Shown in pieces: positions 17,668 to 26,256 of a DNA stretch of 64,000 bases (positions within the stretch are counted from its first letter, which is position 1; each line of letters begins with the position of its first letter). The stretch is from Caulobacter vibrioides (GTDB taxonomy: Bacteria > Pseudomonadota > Alphaproteobacteria > Caulobacterales > Caulobacteraceae), in assembly GCF_002310375.3 (NCBI RefSeq), contig NZ_CP023315.3, forward strand, positions 1,736,001 through 1,800,000, given 5' to 3'. A program made the translations under genes and the position numbers. Below the pieces are notes generated by a model. That model had not been told where the DNA came from and ran no database searches. It saw only the letters and a program-made list of their open reading frames with translations.

Positions 17668-18191
17668 TGGCCTGCTTTGAAGCGAGCGCCACGCCCGAGG
17701 CGGCTCGAAACATGACGATAGAAGTTGGTCTGTTCGCCTTTGAGCGCGACTTCTCCGGATCCTTGCGTTGCATTCCGATGATCGTGCGGTTCAAGTTGGA
17801 TCGGGTCGGGGTAAAATTGACCCTGAGGCAGTGGAGCCAGCTCGGGCGCGCCGAGCGCGAACGATTGGTTCTCCAGGCCTGTGACGCGCCCGATGAGGCT
17901 GCTGCCTATCGGGCCAGTTTGATTGCGGATCTATTCGCCCGAACTGACCAGCAGCCGGATGTTTTCGAGCCGGACCCTGCTCCGGCTTGGTCTTGCCGGG
18001 AGGCGGTCGCCGAGAGTGTCGCGACTTGGTGCGCAGGTCTTGGCCTTGCGCCGCCTCAAGCCGCGCGCTGGGCGCAACTTTCGGCGCTGCAACGCTTCAC
18101 CTTAACCAAGCTGAGCCGTCCTGGTCACGACAACGAGAATTTCATCGCCGCAATGACCGAATTTGGCCTCATGGGTCAGGCCTTCGAGTGA
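17664..18191 (+). CDS. Nitrate reductase-associated protein
   Basis: The product is 175 aa with the motifs LFAFERDFSGSLRCIPMIVRF and KLTLRQWSQLGRAERE, which match the small Nitr_red_assoc family found beside assimilatory nitrate reductases. Its biochemical role is not known. The ATG overlaps the cobA stop (ATGATGG). A later in-frame ATG at 17712 fits the usual family length and could be the true start. Confidence 0.8.
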   Translation: MMACFEASATPEAARNMTIEVGLFAFERDFSGSLRCIPMIVRFKLDRVGVKLTLRQWSQLGRAERERLVLQACDAPDEAAAYRASLIADLFARTDQQPDVFEPDPAPAWSCREAVAESVATWCAGLGLAPPQAARWAQLSALQRFTLTKLSRPGHDNENFIAAMTEFGLMGQAFE

Positions 18192-18382
18192 GCATCGGGT
18201 TTAGCGATCGCAGCCATGGCCTTAGGTCTGGCGCACCAGCATCCGTTTCTCCGCCGCGCCCGCCAGGCGCGTAGCGGATCAAGCCTAGTTCAGCTTCCGG
18301 AATTTCCAGGGACGCGCTTAGGCCGCCCCGGAAAATGTCCCGTAAGCTGACCTTGAGTTGCGCGCCAGACAGCCGAAATGGC

Positions 18383-18985
18383 CTAGACCCGTTCTGGGTG
18401 TCGCCACCTCAAACCGAATGCGATCCACCAGGCGAATGAGAGCAGTCCCGCCAATAGTCCGAGTGGGCCGATGACCCAAGTCCCGAGCGCAGCCGCGCAA
18501 AAGACCACGCCCAAGATCCTCACCCATGGCGGCAATGCGCCAGTGGGCGCCAAGCTCACGGTCAGAACGAAGAGCCCGCTCGTTGTTAAAGCGGCCAGAC
18601 CCGCCCAACCTGCCCAATGCCCGATCTCGGGCTTTGCCATAACCACGGCCGTGGCGCCCACCACAGCACTCCCGACAAGGAGGCCCGCCGTCGTCCAACC
18701 CGTCACTAGGATGACGCTGCGGGCACGCTGGTGACGAAGTCGCTGGAAAAGCAGCGTTGCTATGGTCGTGAGCGCGAGGGCGCTGACGATTTTAACGAGT
18801 TCTGCGCCAACGAGTAATGGTCGGACGCGCTGAGCAGCCTCGACGGCGACGCTGTTTAGCCGACCATCTTCAGCGCCCGTTGAGGCCACAATCGCGACGC
18901 CAAGTATTAGCGAAAGCAAGGTGGCTGTGGCTTGTACGAAGGCGGGTAGGCTTGGCGAAAGAGATCTATGCACAGAGCACCCCAA
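18383..18985 (-). CDS. Hypothetical integral membrane protein
   Basis: The product is 200 aa with about six hydrophobic segments (LLSLILGVAIVAST, VKIVSALALTTIATLL, ILVTGWTTAGLLVGSAVVGATAV, AGLAALTTSGLFVLTVSL and two near the C-terminus). I do not recognise a family. It lies convergent to the nitrate operon and is not evidently linked to it. In general make-up it resembles the membrane protein at 1509, but there is no clear sequence match. Confidence 0.6.
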   Translation of the reverse strand: MGCSVHRSLSPSLPAFVQATATLLSLILGVAIVASTGAEDGRLNSVAVEAAQRVRPLLVGAELVKIVSALALTTIATLLFQRLRHQRARSVILVTGWTTAGLLVGSAVVGATAVVMAKPEIGHWAGWAGLAALTTSGLFVLTVSLAPTGALPPWVRILGVVFCAAALGTWVIGPLGLLAGLLSFAWWIAFGLRWRHPERV

Positions 18986-19139
18986 TTTTTATGTGACCGA
19001 GTGGGCAGGGACATTTTAGCGAAGTCAATCGCGCCTCGATGGACGCCTAGGCGATGCGCCCCCCAAAGTCCTTGACCCTTCTGATCTTGCATATTCGATC
19101 CGTGAAGCTGGTCCGTTAGGTCCATCACGGGGCGTGAGC

Positions 19140-19470
19140 GGTGTACCTATCTGGTGAGACCGGCCGCGGATTGAACGCGGCGGACGACCACAAGAAGTTG
19201 TGGTCAACATCGAAGAGCGAGAGTCATTTCGACGTCAGCGTCGACGGGCTCGCTTGCCGGTGAAATTGCGCCTATCAATAGTTCATGGACGTAGAGATCG
19301 CCGTATTCATCGCCGATTGGATGGGAAAGAACACGCACGTTCTCGAAGAGATCGTCTTGCTTCAGGGCGACGATCCCACGACCAAGTAAGGCGCAGCGAT
19401 CCTCGACCAGATGGCGGTCGCGGTCGACTGGTCGCCAGATCCTGCGCGAGCGGCCCGAGGCCTGTCTTGA
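19140..19470 (+). pseudogene. Possible frameshifted gene remnant
   Basis: Two GC3-rich reading segments in different frames look protein-like: one ends SESHFDVSVDGLACR then stop, and the other begins MDVEIAVFIADWMGKNTHVL and stops after about 34 codons (near 19388). No intact frame joins them. I do not recognise the protein. It lies in a stretch (18990-19800) without intact genes next to an IS66 relic. Confidence 0.3.
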
Positions 19471-19546
19471 TTTAACCGGTCGATCCGGGTCTGCGGACCA
19501 AGAAGGCGCCGAGCACCTCTCGACCCACGCAGCCTGCGCCGGGGCG

Positions 19547-19711
19547 GCGCCAGACCGCCAATTCCACAGCAGCAACTCGTCAATCCTTTGCGCGCGATGC
19601 CCTCCAAAGGCGAACTAGGCTCTCGGCGAGCCAGGCTTGGGGATCGACAGAATTCATCTTGGCGGTGACGATCAGGCTGTAGAGGATCGCCGGGCGCTGG
19701 CGACTTCGACC
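19547..19711 (-). pseudogene. IS66-family transposase C-terminal relic
   Basis: The minus strand reads RPAILYSLIVTAKMNSVDPQAWLAE, which closely resembles the conserved C-terminal end of IS66 TnpC (aa...YTLI.TAKLN.VDP.AWLA). A frameshift follows, and then ELLLWNW, the usual end of the protein. The rest of the transposase and the accessory genes are absent from the surrounding sequence. Confidence 0.7.
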
Positions 19712-19969
19712 TATTGTAGGTCACGCGGCCGGGTGAGGCGCGGCCGGCGACAATGGCTGAACTAGCAACGGCTTTGGACATGGCTTAAGCATTTCCGCCG
19801 CTCCGAAAACGCTGTTATCCAATATGGATATTTCCTTTCAGGTTGTATATCCTTCGAGTTCTCGTCGGGATGCCGTGATCGGCCGCGACCGGTTGTGCCG
19901 GGCGTAACGCATTCGGATCAACTGCGTGGCGTTGTGCCGCGCGCGCCGTCAAGCAAGACAGGGGCTGTG

Positions 19970-21619
19970 ATGCGTTTGAACCTAGTCGCGAGTTTGGGCG
20001 CGGCGGGTGTCCTGCTTGTCGGTGAGCCAGCGGCGTCGGCATCCATTGGAGCCTGCAAATTCGATAGCGTCAGATTGCGTTTCGCGGGAACCGCGCAAGA
20101 GCAGGCGGCCTGTCTACTCAAACGGATACTGCCGCGCGGTGCTGGGTCGGTCGATCAACCCGTACCAGTTTGGCTGTCGGTTAGGCTCGATACGCCTGTG
20201 GGCATCTCGGCCGAGGCCCTGACGCACTACCTTAGCGCCTCGGGAGTAGCGCCGGATGCGGTCGGTGGTGCAATCGTTGCCGGCGAGGCCAGCGACAAGC
20301 GCTACTTTGTCATCCACGACACCAGTTCGCCGGTGATCGAAGATCGCGATGCGTTCCCCGCCGACATGGATTTGGCAACATACAAGGGCAACACCCTATC
20401 TTGGCCAGGCTTGGCAAAAAGGGCCAATCTCATCATCACCCGCGACGGGCGTTCTGGCACGTTCAATAGGTGGAGCGCAGCGCGCGATCTGCCCGCGACT
20501 AAGCTGGAGCAGAATTCAGTTCTTCCGGCTGCGCGGAAGGTGTTTGTGCACGTTGAAAATGTGCAGCCCCGAATTCAGCCAAAAGGGTCCTGGGCCTGGA
20601 AGGCGCCGGTTCCTGGTTTGACCATCGTCCAGCGGCGACGCCTCGCATTGGCCTATGTCGCCGCCAGCGTCAGTGTGGGTCGCTGGTTGATCCCAGCGCT
20701 GCATTTCAACGTCGACAAGGGCGGCCCCGCTGGCGAAGCCCATGACGACGCCCAGAACTTCGATTTAGCGGCCTGGGTCGAAGACGTGCAGGCAATTGAT
20801 GCAGCCGTGCGAGCTGGGAAACCTGCACCTCCTATCGAGAAAATCGCTTCAGCCAACCTTACAGCGCCCACCTGGCCGTCGTGGGTGAATCTGTCGTCGC
20901 TGACCGACGTCGATGAGAATTATCGCGGTGAATTCATGGGCTGTGACACCGCCAATCGTTTCCGCAGTATTTCCCTGCCAGCGACGCTCAGTGGCCGCAC
21001 CTATTACGGCTGCATCAGCGATCCCAATCAGGTCACGGCCCTACGTCAGGCAGCGGGCGTACCTGGCAAGTCCCCTAAGCTTGTGGCCTTCACCTCAAAG
21101 CTTAGCGTCGATCTCGACGGTTCTTGGTACGCCTGCCATACGCCGGGTCAGACTGACCAGTGCGGCACCTCTTTGTCGCTCCGCAACAGCGCGGGTGTTG
21201 AAACCCCCGTAAGCTCCGATTTCGTGCCCTATGTGGTCATGCCAGTCGCAGGGCCGACCAGCGCACTGGCCCAAGAGTTTCGGTCATTGACCGGGCTGAA
21301 GATGGGCGATTTCGGTGTGGTTCTGACAAAGACCGATGTGATCCCGGTGATCCTGGCCGACGGCGGACCGTTTCCGAAACTTGGCGAGGGTTCGATCGCG
21401 CTTCACCGCCACCTGGGACGAGAGCTTTGCAAGACCAAGGACGCGCAGGGGCGATGCACAAGCATCGTGCGCCCCCTCAGCAGCGCTGCTGGACCGTTCG
21501 TGACTGTGCTCTTCCCAGGTAGTCGCATCCCCGGTCTTAAAGCCGAAGAGGTCGAAGCCGTGACCAAGCGAGAAGGTCTCCGACTTTGGGAGCAAGTCAG
21601 AGCGGGTTTCGACCGGTAG
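19970..21619 (+). CDS. Secreted protein, possibly N-acetylmuramoyl amidase-like
   Basis: The product is 549 aa with a signal peptide (MRLNLVASLGAAGVLLVGEPAASA). It contains FVIHDTSSP near residue 120 and a later histidine-rich segment (LIPALHFNVDKG, then GEAHDDAQNFDL near 250), which loosely recall peptidoglycan amidases; the resemblance is weak. The ATG at 19970 starts the signal peptide. The next gene, an exported SH3-MBL protein, begins 90 bp downstream in the same direction, and the two probably form one unit. An inverted repeat (GGATAT...ATATCC) lies upstream at about 19834-19860. Confidence 0.6.
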   Translation: MRLNLVASLGAAGVLLVGEPAASASIGACKFDSVRLRFAGTAQEQAACLLKRILPRGAGSVDQPVPVWLSVRLDTPVGISAEALTHYLSASGVAPDAVGGAIVAGEASDKRYFVIHDTSSPVIEDRDAFPADMDLATYKGNTLSWPGLAKRANLIITRDGRSGTFNRWSAARDLPATKLEQNSVLPAARKVFVHVENVQPRIQPKGSWAWKAPVPGLTIVQRRRLALAYVAASVSVGRWLIPALHFNVDKGGPAGEAHDDAQNFDLAAWVEDVQAIDAAVRAGKPAPPIEKIASANLTAPTWPSWVNLSSLTDVDENYRGEFMGCDTANRFRSISLPATLSGRTYYGCISDPNQVTALRQAAGVPGKSPKLVAFTSKLSVDLDGSWYACHTPGQTDQCGTSLSLRNSAGVETPVSSDFVPYVVMPVAGPTSALAQEFRSLTGLKMGDFGVVLTKTDVIPVILADGGPFPKLGEGSIALHRHLGRELCKTKDAQGRCTSIVRPLSSAAGPFVTVLFPGSRIPGLKAEEVEAVTKREGLRLWEQVRAGFDR

Positions 21620-21709
21620 GGGCCGCCAGAAATGCCGTGCTCGGCTGAATCTGGCCGTCGATGCCCCGCTCATCGTGCGGGAGCGAAATCACAATTGATG
21701 GAGGCTTGG

Positions 21710-22939
21710 ATGTTGGTGTCCCGTTCGGATCGTTTGAACCCGCGTCTCCGTCAGGTGCTCGGGCTCGCCCTTGCGCTAGCCACGTCAATGTTCGCAGCGG
21801 TGGCGAGCGCCGACGACGTTGTCGCCTCGCCGGACGTGCAAAGCCAGGTCGTCGTGCGCGACAGGCCCATGGGGGCGCCGGCTAAGCGTGTTGGCGTAGT
21901 GCGAAAGGGTGAGCGGGTCACTCTGCTCGAAAGCGTCCCTTACTATTATCGGGTTCGGCTGGCGAACGGGACCGAAGGCTATGTCGCCAAGCGCTGGGCC
22001 GATGTGGCTTCGGTCACGCCGGCGGCCTTGTCTGGCGGGGATCTGGTCCTGCACTTCATCGATGTTGGGCAGGGGGATGCGACCCTGGTGGAGTGCCCGA
22101 ATGGCTCCACCATCCTGATCGACAGCGGCAGCACCAGCGGCCAGGATCCCGATGAGGTTCAGGCCTATGTCAACGGCGTGCTGGAAAAGCACGGCGGTGA
22201 CCTCGACCATCTGATCGTGAGCCACCCCGACGCAGATCACTACAATCTGCTGGAGGATGTCTTGAGGGACGTGCGTGTTCGCCGATCATGGTACGTTGGT
22301 ACGCGAGCCGACTATTCGGACAAGCAAACTTTCGACTGGCTCAAGGGTGTGGCCGAGCAACCGGTTGTGCTGGGCCCGGACAACTACGACCCGCAGGAAA
22401 CGGCCAATTCAGCATTAAGCTGCGGCGCGGCGAAGGTCTGGATTCTGGCGGCTGGCGTCGAAGCCTCCAAGAGTTACAAGAACGCCATGAGCATCGTGGT
22501 TATGATCCGCCACGGTGACTTCGAAGCGATCGTTACGGGCGACGCCACATTGGACACCGAAGCTGTCGTCCTTTCACGGTTCTCGCCGGCTTGGCTCGAT
22601 GTCGACTTGCTCCGGGTCGGGCACCATGGAAGCTACGCGACCTCTACCTCCCGTCGGTGGGCAGACACTCTTTCACCCCGTATCGCGGTTTTCAGCGCTG
22701 GGTATGAGAATAGCTATGGCCACCCGCGAGGGGAGGTCGTGGATCGACTACTGCCGCATGTCGAAAGTCACGCCGTGCATGGCTTTCGATCCGCCACGCC
22801 CAACCCACGGGACGAAGGCCCAAAGTACGTGTTTAAAAACGCGCAGGAGGGCAGGGGCGTTTACGCGACGGCGATGAGCGGCACAGTCATCGTATCTAGC
22901 TATGGCTCTGGCTATTCGTTGAAGGCTGAACGCAACTAG
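21710..22939 (+). CDS. Exported SH3-domain plus metallo-beta-lactamase-fold hydrolase
   Basis: The product is 409 aa. A signal peptide (ALALATSMFAAVASA) is followed by a bacterial SH3 domain (about residues 40-95, VVRDRPMGAPAKRVGVVRKGE...GYVAKRW). The ComEC-like MBL domain starts at FIDVGQGDATLVECPNGSTI and carries SHPDADHYN (HxDxDH metal ligands), TGDA and VGHHGS. The ATG at 21710 sits 7 nt after GGAGG and is preferred over upstream ATGs. The SH3 domain suggests binding to the cell wall; the hydrolase substrate is unknown. Confidence 0.8.
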   Translation: MLVSRSDRLNPRLRQVLGLALALATSMFAAVASADDVVASPDVQSQVVVRDRPMGAPAKRVGVVRKGERVTLLESVPYYYRVRLANGTEGYVAKRWADVASVTPAALSGGDLVLHFIDVGQGDATLVECPNGSTILIDSGSTSGQDPDEVQAYVNGVLEKHGGDLDHLIVSHPDADHYNLLEDVLRDVRVRRSWYVGTRADYSDKQTFDWLKGVAEQPVVLGPDNYDPQETANSALSCGAAKVWILAAGVEASKSYKNAMSIVVMIRHGDFEAIVTGDATLDTEAVVLSRFSPAWLDVDLLRVGHHGSYATSTSRRWADTLSPRIAVFSAGYENSYGHPRGEVVDRLLPHVESHAVHGFRSATPNPRDEGPKYVFKNAQEGRGVYATAMSGTVIVSSYGSGYSLKAERN

Positions 22940-23034
22940 GTGCGTCGGTCTTGGATTAGGCGTCGTCGACACCGCAGCACAATCTGCGTGAGCTCCGATC
23001 ACCCAAGCCGCGTGAGCGGCTCATTCCAATGCTG

Positions 23035-23802
23035 CTAACTCGCCTCGACCCGGTTGTCCGGGGCTTTGATAACCTGAAGGTCTTCATCTGGCAGGGGCCG
23101 CTGTAACGTCCTTGCCTCCCCCCAAGGCGCCCGCAGCCAGGTATCGACCTCTTCAGCCGTCCGCAGAAACACCGGCATGGCCTTCCTGTGGTAGGGCGCG
23201 ACCACGGCGTTGGCCTCGGTGGTTAGGAAGCCGTAGACCTCCATCTCCTCCCAGCCCGTCTTGATGGTCTTGACGCAAGCATGCGGCGTCCAGATCCCTG
23301 CGAAGTAGGCCAGACGCCGCTCGCCCACCTCGGCGAACCACACCGGCTTGAGCGACTTGGTGAAGTCCTGGTCGGGCTCACAGAAGGCGGTGATCGGCAC
23401 AAGGCACCGGTTCTCAACGCCCTGCCAGCGCGCCCAGTGGCGGTTATCGAGGTCGCGGATGTTGGTGACGCCAGGATCGGGCTCGACCCGGAGGAGTTCG
23501 CTGAAGTCGTAAGACTTACCCGCCTTGTCGAGGCGCGCCGTGCGCTTCTTGGTCAGCTCAATCATCCGGGCCTTGGACGACGGCATGCCCCAGCGCGCGA
23601 AATGCACCTCGTGCTCGCCGTTCAGCCCCAACCGCACCGTCGGCTTGCGATAGTTGGGATAGGTGAACTGCTTGTAGGAAAGATCGGTGTTGGCCTGGCT
23701 GAACGTCACGCCGCCGGGCAGGCTCAGCGTCTTGCCGAGCAGATCCTCGTGGGCCTTAGCCCACCCGAAGATGTCGTAGTAGAGCTCTTCGATGTTGCAC
23801 AT
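23035..23802 (-). CDS. SOS response-associated peptidase (SRAP/YedK family)
   Basis: The product is 255 aa and begins MCNI; Cys2, exposed after Met removal, is the DNA-linking nucleophile of the HMCES/YedK family, which protects abasic sites in single-stranded DNA. Other family marks are the FARWGMP block, NRCLVPITAFCEPD (where E. coli-type proteins have YEW) and YHRKAMPVFL with the catalytic His. It ends a run of minus-strand genes starting at 25278. Confidence 0.88.
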   Translation of the reverse strand: MCNIEELYYDIFGWAKAHEDLLGKTLSLPGGVTFSQANTDLSYKQFTYPNYRKPTVRLGLNGEHEVHFARWGMPSSKARMIELTKKRTARLDKAGKSYDFSELLRVEPDPGVTNIRDLDNRHWARWQGVENRCLVPITAFCEPDQDFTKSLKPVWFAEVGERRLAYFAGIWTPHACVKTIKTGWEEMEVYGFLTTEANAVVAPYHRKAMPVFLRTAEEVDTWLRAPWGEARTLQRPLPDEDLQVIKAPDNRVEAS

Positions 23803-23885
23803 GCGCGGGTTCCGCCGTGGCCTGTGGTCACGCTATCGGATGGAAAGGGTCGTGCAAGAGGCGCGCTCCGCCGCGTTTCTCCCGG

Positions 23886-24089
23886 CTATGACCTTTTCCC
23901 ATCGATCTTGATCCCGACGCCCTTCGCGCCGCAGGCGCTGCAGCGGAGCGCGCGTTGAAGCGCGGCCGGCCGCATCCAGGCGCCGGCCTTGGCCAGGATC
24001 ATCGTTCGGTCCCAATGGGCGCGATGTCCGCAGGCGCACCAAACGCTGAGCGAAAAGAGCTTGCCGGTCCTAGGGTCCATGTCGGCCAT
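23886..24089 (-). CDS. Small zinc-ribbon protein
   Basis: The product is 67 aa with two cysteine pairs, CACGH near residue 18 and CSACG near 49, suggesting one zinc-binding site. The spacing and the intervening helix (WDRTMILAKAGAWM) resemble the larger neighbour at 24093-24479 (CLDC...CPRCG with WRRDVMLGRARVL), so the two look like paralogues. Its ATG lies 3 bp after the stop of that neighbour. Function unknown. Confidence 0.65.
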   Translation of the reverse strand: MADMDPRTGKLFSLSVWCACGHRAHWDRTMILAKAGAWMRPAALQRALRCSACGAKGVGIKIDGKRS

Positions 24090-24092
24090 GGC

Positions 24093-24479
24093 TCAGGCCG
24101 TCCGGCTGGGCGGGCGCCAGCCATAGCCATAGTCGCTGGGATTGAGACCGGCTTCGGACAAGGCCGTGATGGCTTCCCACCGAAACTGCTCTGACAGGTC
24201 GCCAGGATCCCAGACGCCGCCGATCGCGGTCATCATCGGCATCCTGCGCCCACAGCGCGGACACGGCGTGCGCTGCTGGATCTGCGCCATGGTGGCGCCG
24301 AGCAGGACGCGAGCCCGGCCGAGCATGACATCGCGCCGCCAGGTGCGGGTCGTTCGGCAATCTAGGCACGCAAAATGGATCTCCATCTTGCGCTCCAGGG
24401 CCTCAACGAGGCGCAGTTGCGCAAAGCGCGGATCCAGCGCCGTCAGCTTTCGGCGCTGCTGGTCCGAGAGCTCAGGCAC
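24093..24479 (-). CDS. Zinc-ribbon protein
   Basis: The product is 128 aa from a GTG at 24479, which overlaps the stop of the upstream gene (GTGCCTGA). A longer frame begins at 24572 but would run about 100 bp into that gene. It has two cysteine pairs, CLDC and CPRCGRR. The C-terminus is acidic and aromatic (QFRWEAITALSEAGLNPSDYGYGW). Function unknown; it is in an operon with the XRE regulator and SRAP. Confidence 0.6.
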   Translation of the reverse strand: MPELSDQQRRKLTALDPRFAQLRLVEALERKMEIHFACLDCRTTRTWRRDVMLGRARVLLGATMAQIQQRTPCPRCGRRMPMMTAIGGVWDPGDLSEQFRWEAITALSEAGLNPSDYGYGWRPPSRTA

Positions 24480-24801
24480 CGGCGGACGGCTCCACGCGTC
24501 GTACCGCCCGCCAATAGGACCAGGGCTTACCGCTGACCTCCTCGACCTCAAACCAGGCCGTCTCCCCTTCAAAGTTGGGGACGTGCTCAGGGCTAACGAA
24601 GCTGCACAGGCTCCGCTGAGCGCGCCGGGTCCCGCCTTTGAAGGTGAAGAAGAGCGTTCGGCCCGGCTCAGCGCCGCTGGACTGGGTTACGCGCTGCAAC
24701 TCGACCACCATGCGCTTGATGATCCGCTCGGGTTTGGGCGCGCGGGGGCTCGCGCGCTGTGGGGCGCGTGGGGGCGGCATGACAATCTCCGTGTTCGCCA
24801 A
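24472..24801 (-). CDS. Hypothetical protein
   Basis: The product is 109 aa with a proline/arginine-rich N-terminus, then a compact domain (MVVELQRVTQSSGAEPGRTLFFTFKGG ending WFEVEEVSGKPWSYWRAVRRVE) that reads like a small beta-rich fold. I do not recognise it. It is the second gene of a tight minus-strand cluster, 72 bp after the XRE regulator. Confidence 0.55.
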   Translation of the reverse strand: MANTEIVMPPPRAPQRASPRAPKPERIIKRMVVELQRVTQSSGAEPGRTLFFTFKGGTRRAQRSLCSFVSPEHVPNFEGETAWFEVEEVSGKPWSYWRAVRRVEPSAGA

Positions 24802-24873
24802 ACGTTCTCTTTCTGAAGGCGCGGAGAGTCAATCGGTCATGGATAGGGTTTTGGGGATTGGCCGGCGGAGGCC

Positions 24874-25278
24874 TTAGTTCTGAACGGGCTCGGCTTGGCC
24901 TGGAGCCATGCTCTCGGCGAGCTCCGTCAAAGCCCGCTGCTGGCGCGGATCAAGCTTGGTGAACACGCTGGCCAGTCGGGTGGCGTAGGGCGTGGCGAAG
25001 AACTGCGCGAAATGCTCAGCAAAGCCATCGCCGGGATCGGCCTCAAGCCCTTCAAAGAGGGCGCCGGGTGGAATCTGCAGAAGGCGGGTAGCTTCGAACA
25101 GCTTCGAGGCGGAGATACGGTTCATCCCGCGCTCGTACTTCTGGATCTGCTGAAAACTGACGCCGAGCGTCTCCCCCAACGCCTCCTGCGAAATCCCCGC
25201 CGCCAGGCGATAGGCGCGGATCAGCTTGCCGACATGAAGGTCGGTCGGGTGCGGCGTGGTCACGGGCGCATCGCTCAT
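24874..25278 (-). CDS. XRE-family helix-turn-helix regulator
   Basis: The product is 134 aa from the ATG at 25278. Its HTH_3 domain (residues 15-70) reads LIRAYRLAAGISQEALGETLGVSFQQIQKYERG, of the SinR/P22 c2 type common in Caulobacter. The C-terminal half is helical and may dimerise. As first gene of the cluster through 23035 it may autoregulate that group. A longer frame from 25317 adds 13 residues without a better ribosome site. Confidence 0.85.
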   Translation of the reverse strand: MSDAPVTTPHPTDLHVGKLIRAYRLAAGISQEALGETLGVSFQQIQKYERGMNRISASKLFEATRLLQIPPGALFEGLEADPGDGFAEHFAQFFATPYATRLASVFTKLDPRQQRALTELAESMAPGQAEPVQN

Positions 25279-25383
25279 GGCGCTAGACCTTAGTCGCTCA
25301 ATCCCAGATAGCAACAATGGCGGGGCAGGCTGGTCAGACTCCCGCGTGTTGGACTAGGACTGGGCGACAAGATGGAGACGACA

Positions 25384-26256
25384 ATGTTGCAGCGTATGAC
25401 AGCCCTGGCCTTGGCTCTTTCGCTGGGCGCCTGCGCCGCAGGCCCGACCAAAGCCGCCGAGCCGCTGCGCATCGCCACCTGGAACCTGGAACATCTCGCC
25501 GAAGACGGCGCCCAGGGCTGCCGGCCGCGCAGCGAGGCCGACTATGCGTTGCTGCGCAGCTACGCTGATCGCCTCAACGCCGATGTCGTCGCCTTCCAGG
25601 AGGTGGAGTCGCTTTCGGCCGCCGCCCGCGTCTTTGATCCGGCGAAGTACCAGCTGGTCATCGAAGCACGCCCGGCCGGCGATCGTTTCCCGTGCCGGGG
25701 CCTGGAGGGGCGTAGCCTGACGCGTCAGGCCGTCGGGTTCGCCATTCGTAAGGGGATCGCGTTCGAGCGCGCCGGTGACCTGACCGACCTGCAGCTGGGC
25801 GATCCAAACCTGCGCTCGGGCGTCGATGTGACCATCCGCGCCCCGGGCCGCGCGCCGTTGCGCCTGCTGGCTGTGCACCTGAAGTCGGGTTGCGCCTCGG
25901 GCGACAAGGGTGAGGCCTGTGCGACCCTGATGCGCCAGGTACCGATCCTGGAAAGCTGGATCGATGCGCGCGCCAAGGAGGCGATGCGTTTTGCGGTCCT
26001 GGGTGACTTCAACCGACGTCTGGCGCGTAGCGGCGATGTCGTCTGGGCCGATATTGACGACGCCGATCCGGCCCATGCCGATCTGTCGCTGGCGCAGGGC
26101 GGGGCCGGGCCCAAATGCGATCCGCGCTTTTCGGAGTTCATCGACCACGTCGTGCTCGACGCCCGGGCTAGCCGCGACCTCCTCGGCTTTGAGGAGCTGA
26201 CCTATGCCGGCGAGCGGCCGTCCGATCACTGTCCGGTCGTCGCGACACTGAAGTGA
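25384..26256 (+). CDS. Endonuclease/exonuclease/phosphatase-family lipoprotein
   Basis: The product is 290 aa. A lipoprotein signal (MTALALALSLGAC, cleavage before Cys) is followed by an EEP fold: ATWNLEHL, AFQEVES, GDFNRRL and SDHCPVV carry the metal-binding and catalytic residues. It is probably an exported nuclease or phosphodiesterase anchored to a membrane; the substrate is unknown. An in-frame ATG at 25372 is an alternative start. It overlaps the next gene by 4 bp. Confidence 0.85.
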   Translation: MLQRMTALALALSLGACAAGPTKAAEPLRIATWNLEHLAEDGAQGCRPRSEADYALLRSYADRLNADVVAFQEVESLSAAARVFDPAKYQLVIEARPAGDRFPCRGLEGRSLTRQAVGFAIRKGIAFERAGDLTDLQLGDPNLRSGVDVTIRAPGRAPLRLLAVHLKSGCASGDKGEACATLMRQVPILESWIDARAKEAMRFAVLGDFNRRLARSGDVVWADIDDADPAHADLSLAQGGAGPKCDPRFSEFIDHVVLDARASRDLLGFEELTYAGERPSDHCPVVATLK

